A stretch of DNA of 64,000 nt from Abyssogena phaseoliformis symbiont OG214 (GTDB lineage: Bacteria; Pseudomonadota; Gammaproteobacteria; PS1; Pseudothioglobaceae), in the NCBI RefSeq assembly GCF_016592595.1, contig NZ_AP012977.1:558001-622000 (forward strand), given 5' to 3'. Below the pieces are notes generated by a model, which was given only the letters and a program-made list of their open reading frames with translations, had not been told where the DNA came from and made no database searches. Every line of letters starts with the position of its first letter. The first letter of the stretch is position 1. Positions 25,744 to 34,566 of this stretch are shown here, piece by piece. Position numbers and translations under genes: made by a program.

Positions 25744-26519
25744 TTAATTGATTAACGTTTTCCTTAGCACTTCACTGGCTAAAGAGATATAAGAAATTGC
25801 CCCCTTTGGATAATCTTGCATAGCTAATCACATCTTGTCCAAAACTCGGCGCTTCTGCTAATTTTACATTTCTAAGGATGATTGTTTTAAAGACTTTGTG
25901 TGAAAAATATTGAAGCAGCTGAATAGATACTTCATTGGATAGGTTGTTCCTTATATCAAACATTGTGCGTATTAAACCTGTAATCTCCAAGTTAGGATTG
26001 GTGGTTGATCTAATTTTATCAATTGTTTGTATTAATGCACTCAAGCCTTCTAATGCGTAGTACTCACACTGCATTGGGATGATAATACCATCTGATGCGG
26101 TAAAAGCATTAATGGTTAGCATATTAAGCGAGGGTGGGCAGTCAATAATAATATAGTCGTACTCAGCACTAATTTTAGCAATTGCTTTTTTGAGTTTATA
26201 TTCAGAATTATCTTTACGTAACAAAGTAACTTCAGCGGCGACAAGGTCGGTGTTTGAACCCAACACATCTATACCAGATTCATCAACATGAATAATGGCT
26301 TTGTCAATACTACATTCATCTAATAACAACTCGAAAATAGAATAATTAAGGTTGTATTTATCTACGCCACAACCCATCGTTGCATTGCCTTGAGGATCAA
26401 TATCAACAAGTAATACGCGCTTTTTAATGGCTTTTAATGCCATATATACTTAGATTGATCACTGTTGTTGTCTTGCCAACGCCACCTTTTTGATTTGCAA
26501 CAGAAAGTGTAATTGCCAT
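25744..26519 (-). pseudogene. parA: ParA ATPase gene with two frameshifts
   Basis: From ATG 26519 the frame gives ITLSVANQKGGVGKTTTVINLS (deviant Walker A) and then stops. The next frame resumes at 26443 with MALKAIKKRVLLVDIDPQGNATMG and runs 223 codons to a stop at 25772. There a GGGGG run shifts the frame again; dropping one G restores AISYISLASEVLRKTLIN with a TAA at 25744. All family motifs are present but in three frames. Either the gene is inactivated or both runs contain base errors. Upstream it overlaps the ctpA stop (TAATG). Confidence 0.85.
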
Positions 26520-27859
26520 TATTGGCTGTTTAAAACTGTTAAAGCTTTTAATAGATTTGTGGCTTCGTGCACAAAATAATCTTTTTTTAATTTTTCAATG
26601 GTTGTTTTATTTTGTTTTGTTTTGTTTTTTTCTTGGGCGCTTAGTATTTCTTTAGAAGACAGTTTAGAAGGATCCTCAATTTCTAAGTGACCATCAAGGT
26701 CTTTTTCCTTAGTCTCAATCACTGATTTTTCTGCTTCATTTTCTAAACTAATGTTTTTTAGTTCAATATCAGGAACAATACCTTTGGCTTGAATAGAGCG
26801 CCCATTTGGTGTGTAATATCTGGCAGTTGTAAGTTTAAGTCCATAGCCTTTTTGAAGCTCAAGAATAGTTTGCACCGAGCCTTTTCCAAACGAAGTACTG
26901 CCCATAATAATGGCACGTTTATGGTCTTGCAATGCACCTGCAACAATTTCTGATGCAGAAGCTGAGCCTTCATTGATTAGTACAACAATAGGTAATCCTT
27001 GCATGATGTCATTTGATTTTGTTTTGAATTTAAGATTTGAGCTTGGAATCCTGCCTTTGGTGTAAACCACCAGTCCTTTCTTGTCAAGAAATAAATTTGA
27101 TACATCAACTGCGCCATTCAAAACACCGCCTGGATTGTTTCTCAAATCAAGAATTAATGAGCTAAGTTGGGCATTGTTTTCTTCAACCAAATCATTAAAA
27201 GTCTGTTTGAGTAGTTTTGCTGTTGGATTTTGAAAGCTAGAGATACGTATATAGCCAATATTTTTTTCCAGTAAATAGCCTTTAACCGAGATAATGGTAA
27301 TAATTTCTCTAGTAATGTTAACAATAAATGGTTTCTTATTTTTACGTACAATGGTAATTTGGATGTCAGTACCCGCTTTGCCACGCATTAACTCAACACC
27401 ATCCTCTAAAGCCATGCCACGTACTGGCTTATCACCAATTTTCACAATTAAATCGCCTGCTTGAATACCGGCTCTATAGGCAGGTGTATCGTCAATAGGA
27501 GAAATCACTTGAATGGCCTCGTCTTTCATGCCAATAACAATACCAAGACCGCCAAATTTTCCCGAGGCGCTTTCGAGTAGGTTTTTTTGTTCTTTAGGTT
27601 CAAGATAGCCTGAATGCGGGTCTAACCCACTGACCATACCTTTTATAGCATGATTAAATAGTTTTTTATTGTCAACATCATCAACGTACAGCTGTTTAAT
27701 ATTGCTAAAAACAGCTGTGAACATTTCAAGGTCTTTGAAAAAAGCTTCTATTTTTTGTTTTTCAGCATCGCTTTTCGCTAATGCGGGTGTATAAATGCCA
27801 AAAAGTGTATAAAAAAGCGTTAAAAATAGTGAATATTTAAAAAAGTTCAAGAAAGTCAT
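26519..27859 (-). CDS. ctpA: C-terminal processing peptidase, S41 family
   Basis: 446 residues. A signal peptide (LFLTLFYTLFGIYTPALA) leads to an N-terminal helical region and a PDZ domain (FGGLGIVIGMKDEAIQVISPIDDTPA, residues ~95-175). The protease core has LRNNPGGVLNGAVDVSNLF, the catalytic serine in NEGSASASEIVAGAL and the lysine in TSFGKGSVQT. It trims periplasmic proteins. A charged C-terminal tail of about 90 residues follows. Its stop overlaps the parA start. Confidence 0.94.
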   Translation of the reverse strand: MTFLNFFKYSLFLTLFYTLFGIYTPALAKSDAEKQKIEAFFKDLEMFTAVFSNIKQLYVDDVDNKKLFNHAIKGMVSGLDPHSGYLEPKEQKNLLESASGKFGGLGIVIGMKDEAIQVISPIDDTPAYRAGIQAGDLIVKIGDKPVRGMALEDGVELMRGKAGTDIQITIVRKNKKPFIVNITREIITIISVKGYLLEKNIGYIRISSFQNPTAKLLKQTFNDLVEENNAQLSSLILDLRNNPGGVLNGAVDVSNLFLDKKGLVVYTKGRIPSSNLKFKTKSNDIMQGLPIVVLINEGSASASEIVAGALQDHKRAIIMGSTSFGKGSVQTILELQKGYGLKLTTARYYTPNGRSIQAKGIVPDIELKNISLENEAEKSVIETKEKDLDGHLEIEDPSKLSSKEILSAQEKNKTKQNKTTIEKLKKDYFVHEATNLLKALTVLNSQ

Positions 27860-27960
27860 AATATAATCATTTGCTTATAGAAAGTTTAAATATAATACTA
27901 TTAAACCAATATTATTATTTTGAATTTTACTTGGTTTTTTTAAAAAAAATGGAGAAAAAA

Positions 27961-28542
27961 ATGAGAAGATTAAATGTAATTTTGTTAGCTTTAATGATGT
28001 TTACCTCATTAAGCGCTTTTGCGGAAAGAGTAACACAAGACAATGGCCCAGTTCAGGCAATACAAACAGCGATTGTAAAGCTTAATCAGTTAACAACCAT
28101 GGTATATTCGCCAAAAATGCTTAATTTTTTCGTCGAAAAAGAAATTGCACCATTGTTTGACTTTAACCACATTGCCAGTGAAGTTTTGCTAGTGACCAAT
28201 AATCGCTTGGGCGAAGAAGAGACCAAGTTTTTTGTCAACAGGTTGAAAAACAATATGATGAGCACTCTATTAGCAAGATTGTCTCAAGTAAACTCTACCT
28301 CGTTTCAATTTATATCTGCTCGGCCAATGATGGACAGCTCAATTGCAGTACAACTTAAAGTCAATGGGTATATTTCATTTGGCGGTATTTATCTTGATTT
28401 GTTATTTCATCAAAACGAGGATAAACAATGGCAAGTTTTTGATATTGTGCTTAATAATGACAGCCTGATTAACTATTATCAAAAGATGGTATTAATCAAA
28501 GTTAGGCGATATGGCATTTATGGCATGTTGGGTAGACTTTAA
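27961..28542 (+). CDS. MlaC/Ttg2D-family periplasmic protein (stand-alone copy)
   Basis: 193 residues from ATG 27961, which follows GGAGAAAA; an upstream start at 27871 would add an atypical 30-residue leader. A signal peptide MRRLNVILLALMMFTSLSAFA is clear. The mature part has IAPLFDFNHIASEVL, a family-typical segment, and ISFGGIYLDLLFHQNEDKQWQVFDIVLN. MlaC shuttles phospholipids between membranes. It is unlinked to mla genes here and a second MlaC lies at 46718-47389, so this one may have a separate job. Confidence 0.75.
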   Translation: MRRLNVILLALMMFTSLSAFAERVTQDNGPVQAIQTAIVKLNQLTTMVYSPKMLNFFVEKEIAPLFDFNHIASEVLLVTNNRLGEEETKFFVNRLKNNMMSTLLARLSQVNSTSFQFISARPMMDSSIAVQLKVNGYISFGGIYLDLLFHQNEDKQWQVFDIVLNNDSLINYYQKMVLIKVRRYGIYGMLGRL

Positions 28543-28571
28543 TTAATTTTAAAGAATATAGAGGATTAATT

Positions 28572-28877
28572 ATGAGCGAAATAGCTTTATTAGAAAAAGA
28601 AGAAGATATTGAAAAAGCAACAAGAGCTTTAAAAGCAATGGCACACCCGCTACGTTTAAAGATTTTATGCGCACTAAAAAATGACGAATTACCCGTATTA
28701 GAAATTGTAAAAAAAGTGGGCTCTTCACAATCTAATATTTCACAACATATTGACATCCTTAGAACCAAAAATATTGTCGAATCTCGGCGTGATGGCAATA
28801 AAATACTATGCAAAGTTAAAGACGCAAAGGTTCTAAAACTGGTGTCTAATATACAAGCAGTGTTCTGTTGTGAATAA
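28572..28877 (+). CDS. ArsR-family repressor, YgaV/SqrR-like
   Basis: 101 residues. The winged helix contains MAHPLRLKILCALKNDELPVLEI, SSQSNISQHIDILR (recognition helix) and SRRDGNKILCKVKD. One cysteine lies in KILCAL and others in the terminal VFCCE. These match the two positions used by YgaV, and by SqrR/BigR more generally, to form a di- or tetrasulfide when reactive sulfur species rise. The call as a persulfide sensor rests on cysteine placement. No target gene adjoins it; tRNA-Arg follows. Confidence 0.75.
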   Translation: MSEIALLEKEEDIEKATRALKAMAHPLRLKILCALKNDELPVLEIVKKVGSSQSNISQHIDILRTKNIVESRRDGNKILCKVKDAKVLKLVSNIQAVFCCE

Positions 28878-28903
28878 GGTTAATTTTAACAACTTTTGTC
28901 TAT

Positions 28904-28980
28904 GCGCTCGTAGCTCAGCTGGATAGAGTGTTAGCCTCCGAAGCTAAATGTCGGGTGTTCGAATCACCTCGAGCGCACCA
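28904..28980 (+). tRNA. tRNA-Arg (CCG)
   Basis: 77-nt cloverleaf. The acceptor GCGCUCG pairs with CGAGCGC, the D-arm is GCUCAGCUGGAUAGAGU, the anticodon stem is UUAGC/GCUAA around loop CUCCGAA (anticodon CCG, reads CGG), the T-loop is GUUCGAAUC, and CCA is encoded. It stands between the ArsR gene and lgt. Confidence 0.95.
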
Positions 28981-28996
28981 GTTAGGAATATTAAGT

Positions 28997-29776
28997 ATGA
29001 CTTATCCAATCATTAATCCAATTGCACTAGATTTAGGTTTTGTACAAATCTATTGGTATGGGTTGATGTATTTGATGGCTTTTTTAGCTGCTTATTTATT
29101 GGCGAATTATCGCGCCAAGCAACTCAATAACTGGCATACGCAACAAATTGAAGATTTAATTTTTTATGGTGCAATTGGTGTGGTTGCTGGTGGTCGTTTG
29201 GGCTATATGTTGTTTTACAATTTGCCAAATTTTTTATCCGATCCTTTGTTAATTTTTGCCATTCAAGAAGGTGGCATGTCTTTTCACGGTGGTTTTTTAG
29301 GTGTGTTGTTGGCGATGGTTTTGTTTAATCGAAAATATAACAAAACTTTTTTTACCACAATGGATTTTGTTGCACCACTTGTGCCATTAGGATTGGGTTT
29401 TGGCAGATTGGGTAATTTTATCAACAGTGAACTTTGGGGCAAAATAACCACCAGCCCATTTGGTATGTACATTGAACAGCAAGGGGTAAGTCGATATCCA
29501 TCACAATTGTTTGAAGCGTTTTTAGAAGGTTTAATTTTATTTATTATTCTTTGGGTGTTTAGCAACAAGTTGCGCCCGTCCATATCAATTTCAGCATTAT
29601 TTTTGATTTTCTATGGCTTGTTTAGATTTATAATTGAATTTGTTCGAGTGCCAGATGTGCAGCTGGGTTATTTGACTTTTGGTTGGCTTACTATGGGACA
29701 ATTGCTAAGTCTACCAATGATAGCGTTTGGTATTATGCTATTGCGAAAAGCATATCTTAAAAAGGAGGTAATGTGA
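28997..29776 (+). CDS. lgt: Prolipoprotein diacylglyceryl transferase
   Basis: 259 residues from ATG 28997; the frame is also open upstream but only through the tRNA. It has about seven membrane spans. The conserved [26 protein letters not shown] and the signature [13 protein letters not shown] are seen. It moves diacylglycerol onto the lipobox cysteine of prelipoproteins in the inner membrane. Its end overlaps thyA (GTGA), as in many Gammaproteobacteria. Confidence 0.95.
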   Translation: MTYPIINPIALDLGFVQIYWYGLMYLMAFLAAYLLANYRAKQLNNWHTQQIEDLIFYGAIGVVAGGRLGYMLFYNLPNFLSDPLLIFAIQEGGMSFHGGFLGVLLAMVLFNRKYNKTFFTTMDFVAPLVPLGLGFGRLGNFINSELWGKITTSPFGMYIEQQGVSRYPSQLFEAFLEGLILFIILWVFSNKLRPSISISALFLIFYGLFRFIIEFVRVPDVQLGYLTFGWLTMGQLLSLPMIAFGIMLLRKAYLKKEVM

Positions 29777-30567
29777 AACAATACTTAGATTTTTTAAGAC
29801 TGGTTAAAAATACTGGCATCAACAAAACTGACAGAACAGGCACAGGAACAACCAGCTTGTTTGGACACCAAATGCGTTTTGATTTATCTAAGGGTTTTCC
29901 ACTTGTCACTACCAAGCGTGTACATTTGCTTTCGGTTGTGCACGAATTGCTGTGGTTTCTTAGTGGCAATACTAACATTAAATATTTACAAGAAAATGGC
30001 GTGCGAATTTGGAATGAATGGGCGGATGAGAATGGGGATTTAGGTCCAGTTTACGGCGCACAGTGGCGTAATTGGAAAAATGCTAGAGGTGAAAGTATTG
30101 ATCAAATCATGCAAGTGGTGGCACAAATCAAAAGCACACCAGGTTCTCGTAGAATTATTGTTTCAGCTTGGAATGTTGGTGAATTAGAAAATATGGTATT
30201 ACCGCCTTGTCATGTATTTTTTCAGTTTTACGTGGCTGATGGAAAACTATCTTGCCAGTTGTACCAAAGAAGTGCAGATATTTTTCTTGGTGTGCCATTT
30301 AATATTGCATCATATGCATTATTAACGCATATGATGGCGCAACAGTGTGATTTGGAAGTGGGTGATTTTATTTGGAGTGGTGGTGATTGTCATATTTATT
30401 CCAATCATGCCGAGCAAGTAGAAACACAATTATCCCGTAGCCCAAAAGCACTAGCAACCCTTAAAATAAAGCGCAAACCTGAGAGTATTTTTGATTATAG
30501 TTTTGAGGATTTTGAGTTTATAAATTACGTATTTGACGCACCCATTAAAGCACCAGTCGCCATTTAA
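29773..30567 (+). CDS. thyA: Thymidylate synthase
   Basis: 264 residues, identical in length to E. coli ThyA. It makes dTMP from dUMP with methylene-tetrahydrofolate. The catalytic cysteine is in [12 protein letters not shown]; other landmarks are [23 protein letters not shown] and [18 protein letters not shown]. The GTG start overlaps the lgt stop and is preceded by a strong AAGGAGGT. The gene converges on a decayed SoxW-like gene one base beyond its stop. Confidence 0.96.
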   Translation: MKQYLDFLRLVKNTGINKTDRTGTGTTSLFGHQMRFDLSKGFPLVTTKRVHLLSVVHELLWFLSGNTNIKYLQENGVRIWNEWADENGDLGPVYGAQWRNWKNARGESIDQIMQVVAQIKSTPGSRRIIVSAWNVGELENMVLPPCHVFFQFYVADGKLSCQLYQRSADIFLGVPFNIASYALLTHMMAQQCDLEVGDFIWSGGDCHIYSNHAEQVETQLSRSPKALATLKIKRKPESIFDYSFEDFEFINYVFDAPIKAPVAI

Positions 30568-30568
30568 A

Positions 30569-31482
30569 TTATTTCCAAATATCCACTGTAATGTCTTGAG
30601 CACGAAGCTTATCTGACTTATCTTCTAAACAATGGCTGGCTTGTAAGTAAGTTTTAAATCCTCATACCATTTTTTAGCGGTAGTTCGTTTACCTGATGGG
30701 GTAATAATTTTGGTGTCTGATAGGGCGTTAAGCTGTATTACTTGCATAGTTTTTAATAAGGCTTCGGTTTTTGTTCTAGCCGCATGGGTGTTTGATGAAA
30801 GGTGTTACATTCTTGACAATTAGGTTCTTTAAAAAACAGCCAAATAATTTTGCGCTGGTAAGGCTTTATTACGAGATAGCATGTGTGGCGGCGTTTCAAA
30901 TAATGGGTTTTGGTTAAGACTACCTGTTTTGTCTTTTTTAAGGTTATTGCTATAACTAGAAAAACTTTGGTTTAAATATTTTTTAGCAGAAACATAATCA
31001 AGTACTTTGTGTATTTTTTCAACCGATTGATAGCCATTAAGCCTAAGTACGCTATCACCTTTTGAGTTTAAGAAGACAAGGGTAGGGGTGAATTGCACTT
31101 TCATTAAAGCTGAAAATTATTTTTCTGTCAATTCTCTGCCTGCCTGCCTTGCCAGTCAGTCAAATCTCTATCGCCCTACATATTCGTTTCAATAACGTCA
31201 AAATCTTTTTGTAGTTTGGCGACTAAAGAGGCATTATGAAAATTATCTTCAACTAATTTAGAGCAATAAGGACAGCTATTTTGATGAAAGTAAGTCATCA
31301 CATGTTTGTTATTGTTTGCTGCCTCTTCCAAGTCTTCAGAAAAATCCATAAAAGACGCTTTAAACCAATTAGGCACCTCGTCAACGACCTTGGCATCCAA
31401 AAATTCATTTTCTTTCGAAGGCCTAATTGCAACCAGATGAAAATGAGACAAGTAAAGAAAATAATAGTATCAAAGCACGCAC
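30569..31482 (-). pseudogene. Decayed tandem thioredoxin-fold protein, SoxW-like
   Basis: Starting at GTG 31482 the minus strand gives a lipoprotein-like leader (MRALILLLFSLLVSFSSGC). A first thioredoxin unit follows (TYFHQNSCPYCSKLVEDNF with CPYC; FTPTLVFLNSKGDSVLRLNGY). A second unit, in other frames, has KEPNCQECNTFH, VIQLNALSDTKIITPSGKR and a tail ending DITVDIWK. At least four frame shifts or stops separate the pieces, one at an AGGC repeat. Dual-domain thioredoxins of this kind accompany sulfur oxidation and cytochrome maturation in sulfur bacteria. Confidence 0.75.
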
Positions 31483-31543
31483 AATGTATCCTTAGAAGTT
31501 GTTTAATGGTTTAGTAGCAGTACTAAAATGCTTTTAGTGCAAG

Positions 31544-32206
31544 TTAAATGCTTGCGATGTCTTTGTGTGGAATAAACAAGCCACAACCTAATAACCGATA
31601 ATCACCAAGACCTTTTTTTTGTAATAATACCGATTCATCTTTTTTTAAATCAGCCACCATTAGCGAGCGAGTGTGGATAGTACTAGTGTCAGTTTTAATG
31701 TTATTCTCAAGACCGACCATCATTTTTTTAACAGAAATACCAAGTATTTTTAGGCGTTCAAAAGCAACTTGTAAAAAATCCTCCTCACTCATTTCCTTGC
31801 CACAAGCAATACTTTTTGCAAACAATACAGGCATATCACTAAGTAACTTTGGCTTTAAAGATTTGATAATATCTATTTGATATTCGCCTAAATCTAGTGT
31901 TTTTCCAAGTAATTGCCGAACCTTGTTAAGCTTATTTTTTGGCACTCTAATGGTTAGTTTTGAGCGTTTAGAGGGGTAATAAAATCCATCTTCGTGGTTT
32001 TGCATCCAGCCGTTACCATCTGCGACACTGATGTTAAATATGCCAGCACCCACCTCATCAAGCCATGGTAATTGTTTAAGTAGTGCTTGTGCTAGTAGAA
32101 AGCCATGATCAATGGGTAAAATTCTAGCATGGATATTGAACACTGCATCTTGTATGGTTTCAGGCAGCGTAAAATGTTCTTTTTTAGCGTTTTCTTGCCA
32201 AAACAT
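31544..32206 (-). CDS. Orphan Cas6/Cmx6-like (type I-MYXAN) CRISPR-associated endoribonuclease family protein
   Basis: 220 residues. The N-terminal PIDHGFLLAQALLKQLPWLD with its histidine, the middle SKRSKLTIRVP and TLDLGEYQIDI, and the C-terminal glycine-rich GLGDYRLLGCGLFIPH match the Cas6/Cmx6 family that cleaves CRISPR precursor RNA. No other cas gene and no repeat array occur in the window. The frame is intact in a region where dispensable genes are decaying, so it is probably under selection. It is divergent from rnc, across a 22-bp palindrome. An RNA-processing role outside CRISPR is possible but unproven. Confidence 0.75.
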   Translation of the reverse strand: MFWQENAKKEHFTLPETIQDAVFNIHARILPIDHGFLLAQALLKQLPWLDEVGAGIFNISVADGNGWMQNHEDGFYYPSKRSKLTIRVPKNKLNKVRQLLGKTLDLGEYQIDIIKSLKPKLLSDMPVLFAKSIACGKEMSEEDFLQVAFERLKILGISVKKMMVGLENNIKTDTSTIHTRSLMVADLKKDESVLLQKKGLGDYRLLGCGLFIPHKDIASI

Positions 32207-32230
32207 AAAATAGTAAATTATCAGCTTAAG

Positions 32231-32252
32231 TTATAATAGGTACCTATTATAA
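32231..32252. promoter_or_regulatory. 22-bp perfect palindrome between the cas6-like gene and rnc
   Basis: The half-site TTATAATAGGT is followed directly by its complement, giving TATAAT on each strand. One-base asymmetry aside, the symmetry extends to TAAG/CTTA on the flanks (about 31 nt). It sits 35 bp before the rnc ATG and 25 bp before the cas6-like ATG. It may hold two overlapping divergent -10 boxes, an operator or a hairpin in the rnc leader. Confidence 0.7.
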
Positions 32253-32286
32253 ACTTATTAATCGTTATAAAACCCAATACAAAGTA

Positions 32287-32952
32287 ATGGAAAAATTACA
32301 AAAAAAAATTAATTATCAATTTAAAGATTTGTCTTTATTAAAGTTTGCTTTGACGCACCGCTCTATGGGTAAAAACAATAACGAACGTTTAGAATTTTTA
32401 GGCGATAGTATTTTAGGTATGGTCATTTCAAAAGAGCTTTATCAGCGCTTTGCTCATATTGACGAAGGCAAGCTTTCTCGATTAAGATCACATCTGGTTA
32501 GAGGGCAAACTTTGGCGCAACTGAGTGTGGCACTAGAATTGTCAAACAATTTGATTTTAGGTTCTGGTGAATTAAAAAGCGGTGGTTACAGGCGTGAATC
32601 TATTCAAGCAGATGCTGTTGAGGCAATATTCGGTGCAGTGTTGTTGGATTCTAATTTTGAAACCACGAGTACAGTTATCTTAGGTCTTTTTGAGACGTTA
32701 TTAAACAATATCAGCCCAGATGATTCGCTAAAAGATCCAAAGACACAATTACAAGAATACTTACAAAAGCGTGGCAACGTTTTGCCAAAATATGAACTCA
32801 CTGATATAACAGGCAAAGATCATAATGCAATATTTACAATAAATTGTCTTTTAAAGGACCAAAACTTACAAGATAGCGAATCTGCTAAAAGTATTAAAAA
32901 AGCAGAACAATCTTGTGCACAAACCTTATTAAAAAAACTAAAAAAATTATGA
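32287..32952 (+). CDS. rnc: Ribonuclease III
   Basis: 221 residues. The nuclease domain has FALTHRSMGKNNNERLEFLGDSILG, with the catalytic ERLEFLGD box near residue 38, and DAVEAIFGAVLLD. A double-stranded-RNA-binding domain follows from DPKTQLQEYLQKRG. It cuts rRNA precursors and structured RNAs. The gene begins the rnc-era-recO-pdxJ-acpS operon and its stop overlaps the era ATG. Confidence 0.97.
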   Translation: MEKLQKKINYQFKDLSLLKFALTHRSMGKNNNERLEFLGDSILGMVISKELYQRFAHIDEGKLSRLRSHLVRGQTLAQLSVALELSNNLILGSGELKSGGYRRESIQADAVEAIFGAVLLDSNFETTSTVILGLFETLLNNISPDDSLKDPKTQLQEYLQKRGNVLPKYELTDITGKDHNAIFTINCLLKDQNLQDSESAKSIKKAEQSCAQTLLKKLKKL

Positions 32953-33875
32953 ATCCCAAACAACTTACAACAAGCAATAAAACCACCAAGCCAAATTTTA
33001 AGTCAGGTTTTATTGCAGTTGTGGGGCGGCCTAATGTTGGTAAATCTACACTTATTAATGAATTAATTGGGCAGAAATTATCCATCACTTCGCATCGTCC
33101 ACAAACCACGCGCCACCGCATCCACGCTATTGATACAACTGATGATTATCAAATGGTATTTGTGGATACACCGGGCATTCATATGGGTAATTCCAAAGCC
33201 ATTAATTCTTATATGAACAGAGCGGCCAGTTCAACCATAGCAGATGTGGATATTATTTTATGGCTAACAGAAGTGGGCAAATGGACCAAAGAGGATTCAA
33301 GAGTTTTGGAGCATATTACTCGAGTAGAAGTGCCTGTTGTTTTATGTATTAATAAAATTGACAAACTAAAATCTGCGCAAGAGGTATTGCCATTTTTGGA
33401 CAGAGTGTCTCAAAAATACCAGCCAACAGATTTGTTCCCTTTGTCAGCATTTAAAAAGAAAGATATTGGTGTATTACGTGAGTTGGTTTTGCAATACCTG
33501 CCAAAACAAGCTCTTATTTTTGATGCTGACTATATAACCGATAGAAGTGAAAAATTTATTGTTGCCGAGTTTATTCGAGAAAAACTCATGCGCTATTTAG
33601 AAGATGAGCTGCCTTATGATTTAACTGTTGAAATTGAACAATTTGAACAAGATGGCAACCTGCAACGAATTTCTGCCCGTATTTTTGTTGATAAGGCTTC
33701 ACAAAAAAATATCGTGATTGGCAATAAAGGTGATATGCTCAAACTAATTGGCACTGAAGCACGAAAAAGTATCGAAGGCTTTTTGGACAGAAAAGTATTC
33801 TTAAAGCTTTGGGTCAAAGTCAAACAAGGTTGGTCTGATGATAAGCGCGCGCTGGCCTCGTTAGGATATGACTAA
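32949..33875 (+). CDS. era: GTPase Era
   Basis: 308 residues from ATG 32949 (ATGA overlap with rnc); the frame opens 12 codons earlier inside rnc but that would be unusual. G1 is GRPNVGKSTLIN, then SHRPQTTRHR, DTPGIH, NKID and a C-terminal KH RNA-binding domain with VIGNKGDMLKLIGTEARKSIE. Era binds 16S rRNA near the anti-SD end and helps small-subunit assembly. An N-terminal extension of ~20 lysine/threonine-rich residues is present. Confidence 0.96.
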   Translation: MNPKQLTTSNKTTKPNFKSGFIAVVGRPNVGKSTLINELIGQKLSITSHRPQTTRHRIHAIDTTDDYQMVFVDTPGIHMGNSKAINSYMNRAASSTIADVDIILWLTEVGKWTKEDSRVLEHITRVEVPVVLCINKIDKLKSAQEVLPFLDRVSQKYQPTDLFPLSAFKKKDIGVLRELVLQYLPKQALIFDADYITDRSEKFIVAEFIREKLMRYLEDELPYDLTVEIEQFEQDGNLQRISARIFVDKASQKNIVIGNKGDMLKLIGTEARKSIEGFLDRKVFLKLWVKVKQGWSDDKRALASLGYD

Positions 33876-34560
33876 AGTTGAGCTAACCCCTGCTTTTTTA
33901 ATCCATCGTCGGGCTTTTAAAAATTCATCACTACTACTTGATTTTTTTACCCGTGATTTTGGCAAAATTCGTCTAGTTGGTAGAGGACTTAGAGGGTCAA
34001 AAACCAACATTCAGATGTTTCAAAATTTGAGCATTTCATTTGCAGGTAGAGGTGGGCTAAAAGCACTAAGTTATTGGGAAATTGATGATGTGCCTAGGAA
34101 TTTTAAAGGTGAAGAATTGATATTGGGTATGTATGTGAATGAGCTTATATCAAGGCTATTGCATGAGCAAGACCCATATTCTGAGCTGTTTGCACAGTAT
34201 CAGAAATTTGTAAGCCAAATGGGGCATTTAAAGCAAAGTGCTAAGTATTGGCATTTAAGAATATTTGAAAATAACTTATTAACTGAATTGGGTTATGGCA
34301 TGTGTTTTACAGAAGATATTAATGGTAATGAAATTGACCAAAACAGCCATTATGAATATCAACCCCAAGCAGGATTTATGCCCAATTCTTTGGGTAAAAT
34401 ATCAGGAAAATTAATCAACCAATTACTCATAGAAGCGGTTGAAGATGTACCAGATGCGCAACAATTAAAAGTTTGCCGAGATTTAAACAGACAGCGCCTA
34501 AGTGTGCTTTTGGACGACAAACCTTTAAAAAGCCGGTCTTTATTTTTTATTAAACAATAA
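33868..34560 (+). CDS. recO: DNA repair protein RecO
   Basis: 230 residues. The N-terminal OB fold has AFLIHRRAFKNSSLLLDFFTRDFGKI and GRGLRGSKT. A helical middle with MYVNELISRLLHEQDP and a C-terminal DDKPLKSRSLFF complete the family pattern. It loads RecA on gaps coated with SSB. Its start overlaps era. No zinc cysteines are visible, as in enteric RecO. Confidence 0.93.
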   Translation: MTKVELTPAFLIHRRAFKNSSLLLDFFTRDFGKIRLVGRGLRGSKTNIQMFQNLSISFAGRGGLKALSYWEIDDVPRNFKGEELILGMYVNELISRLLHEQDPYSELFAQYQKFVSQMGHLKQSAKYWHLRIFENNLLTELGYGMCFTEDINGNEIDQNSHYEYQPQAGFMPNSLGKISGKLINQLLIEAVEDVPDAQQLKVCRDLNRQRLSVLLDDKPLKSRSLFFIKQ

Positions 34561-34566
34561 CAAACA

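Noticed and set aside
28928-28996. Extended start for lgt inside tRNA-Arg
   Set aside because: The extra codons are tRNA sequence; ATG 28997 gives the normal N-terminus.
31137-31150. CTGCC tandem units as a possible regulatory repeat
   Set aside because: Only three short units within a decayed coding gene; treated as slippage tract instead.
31544-32206. CRISPR locus around the Cas6-like gene
   Set aside because: No direct-repeat array and no other cas genes are present on either side.
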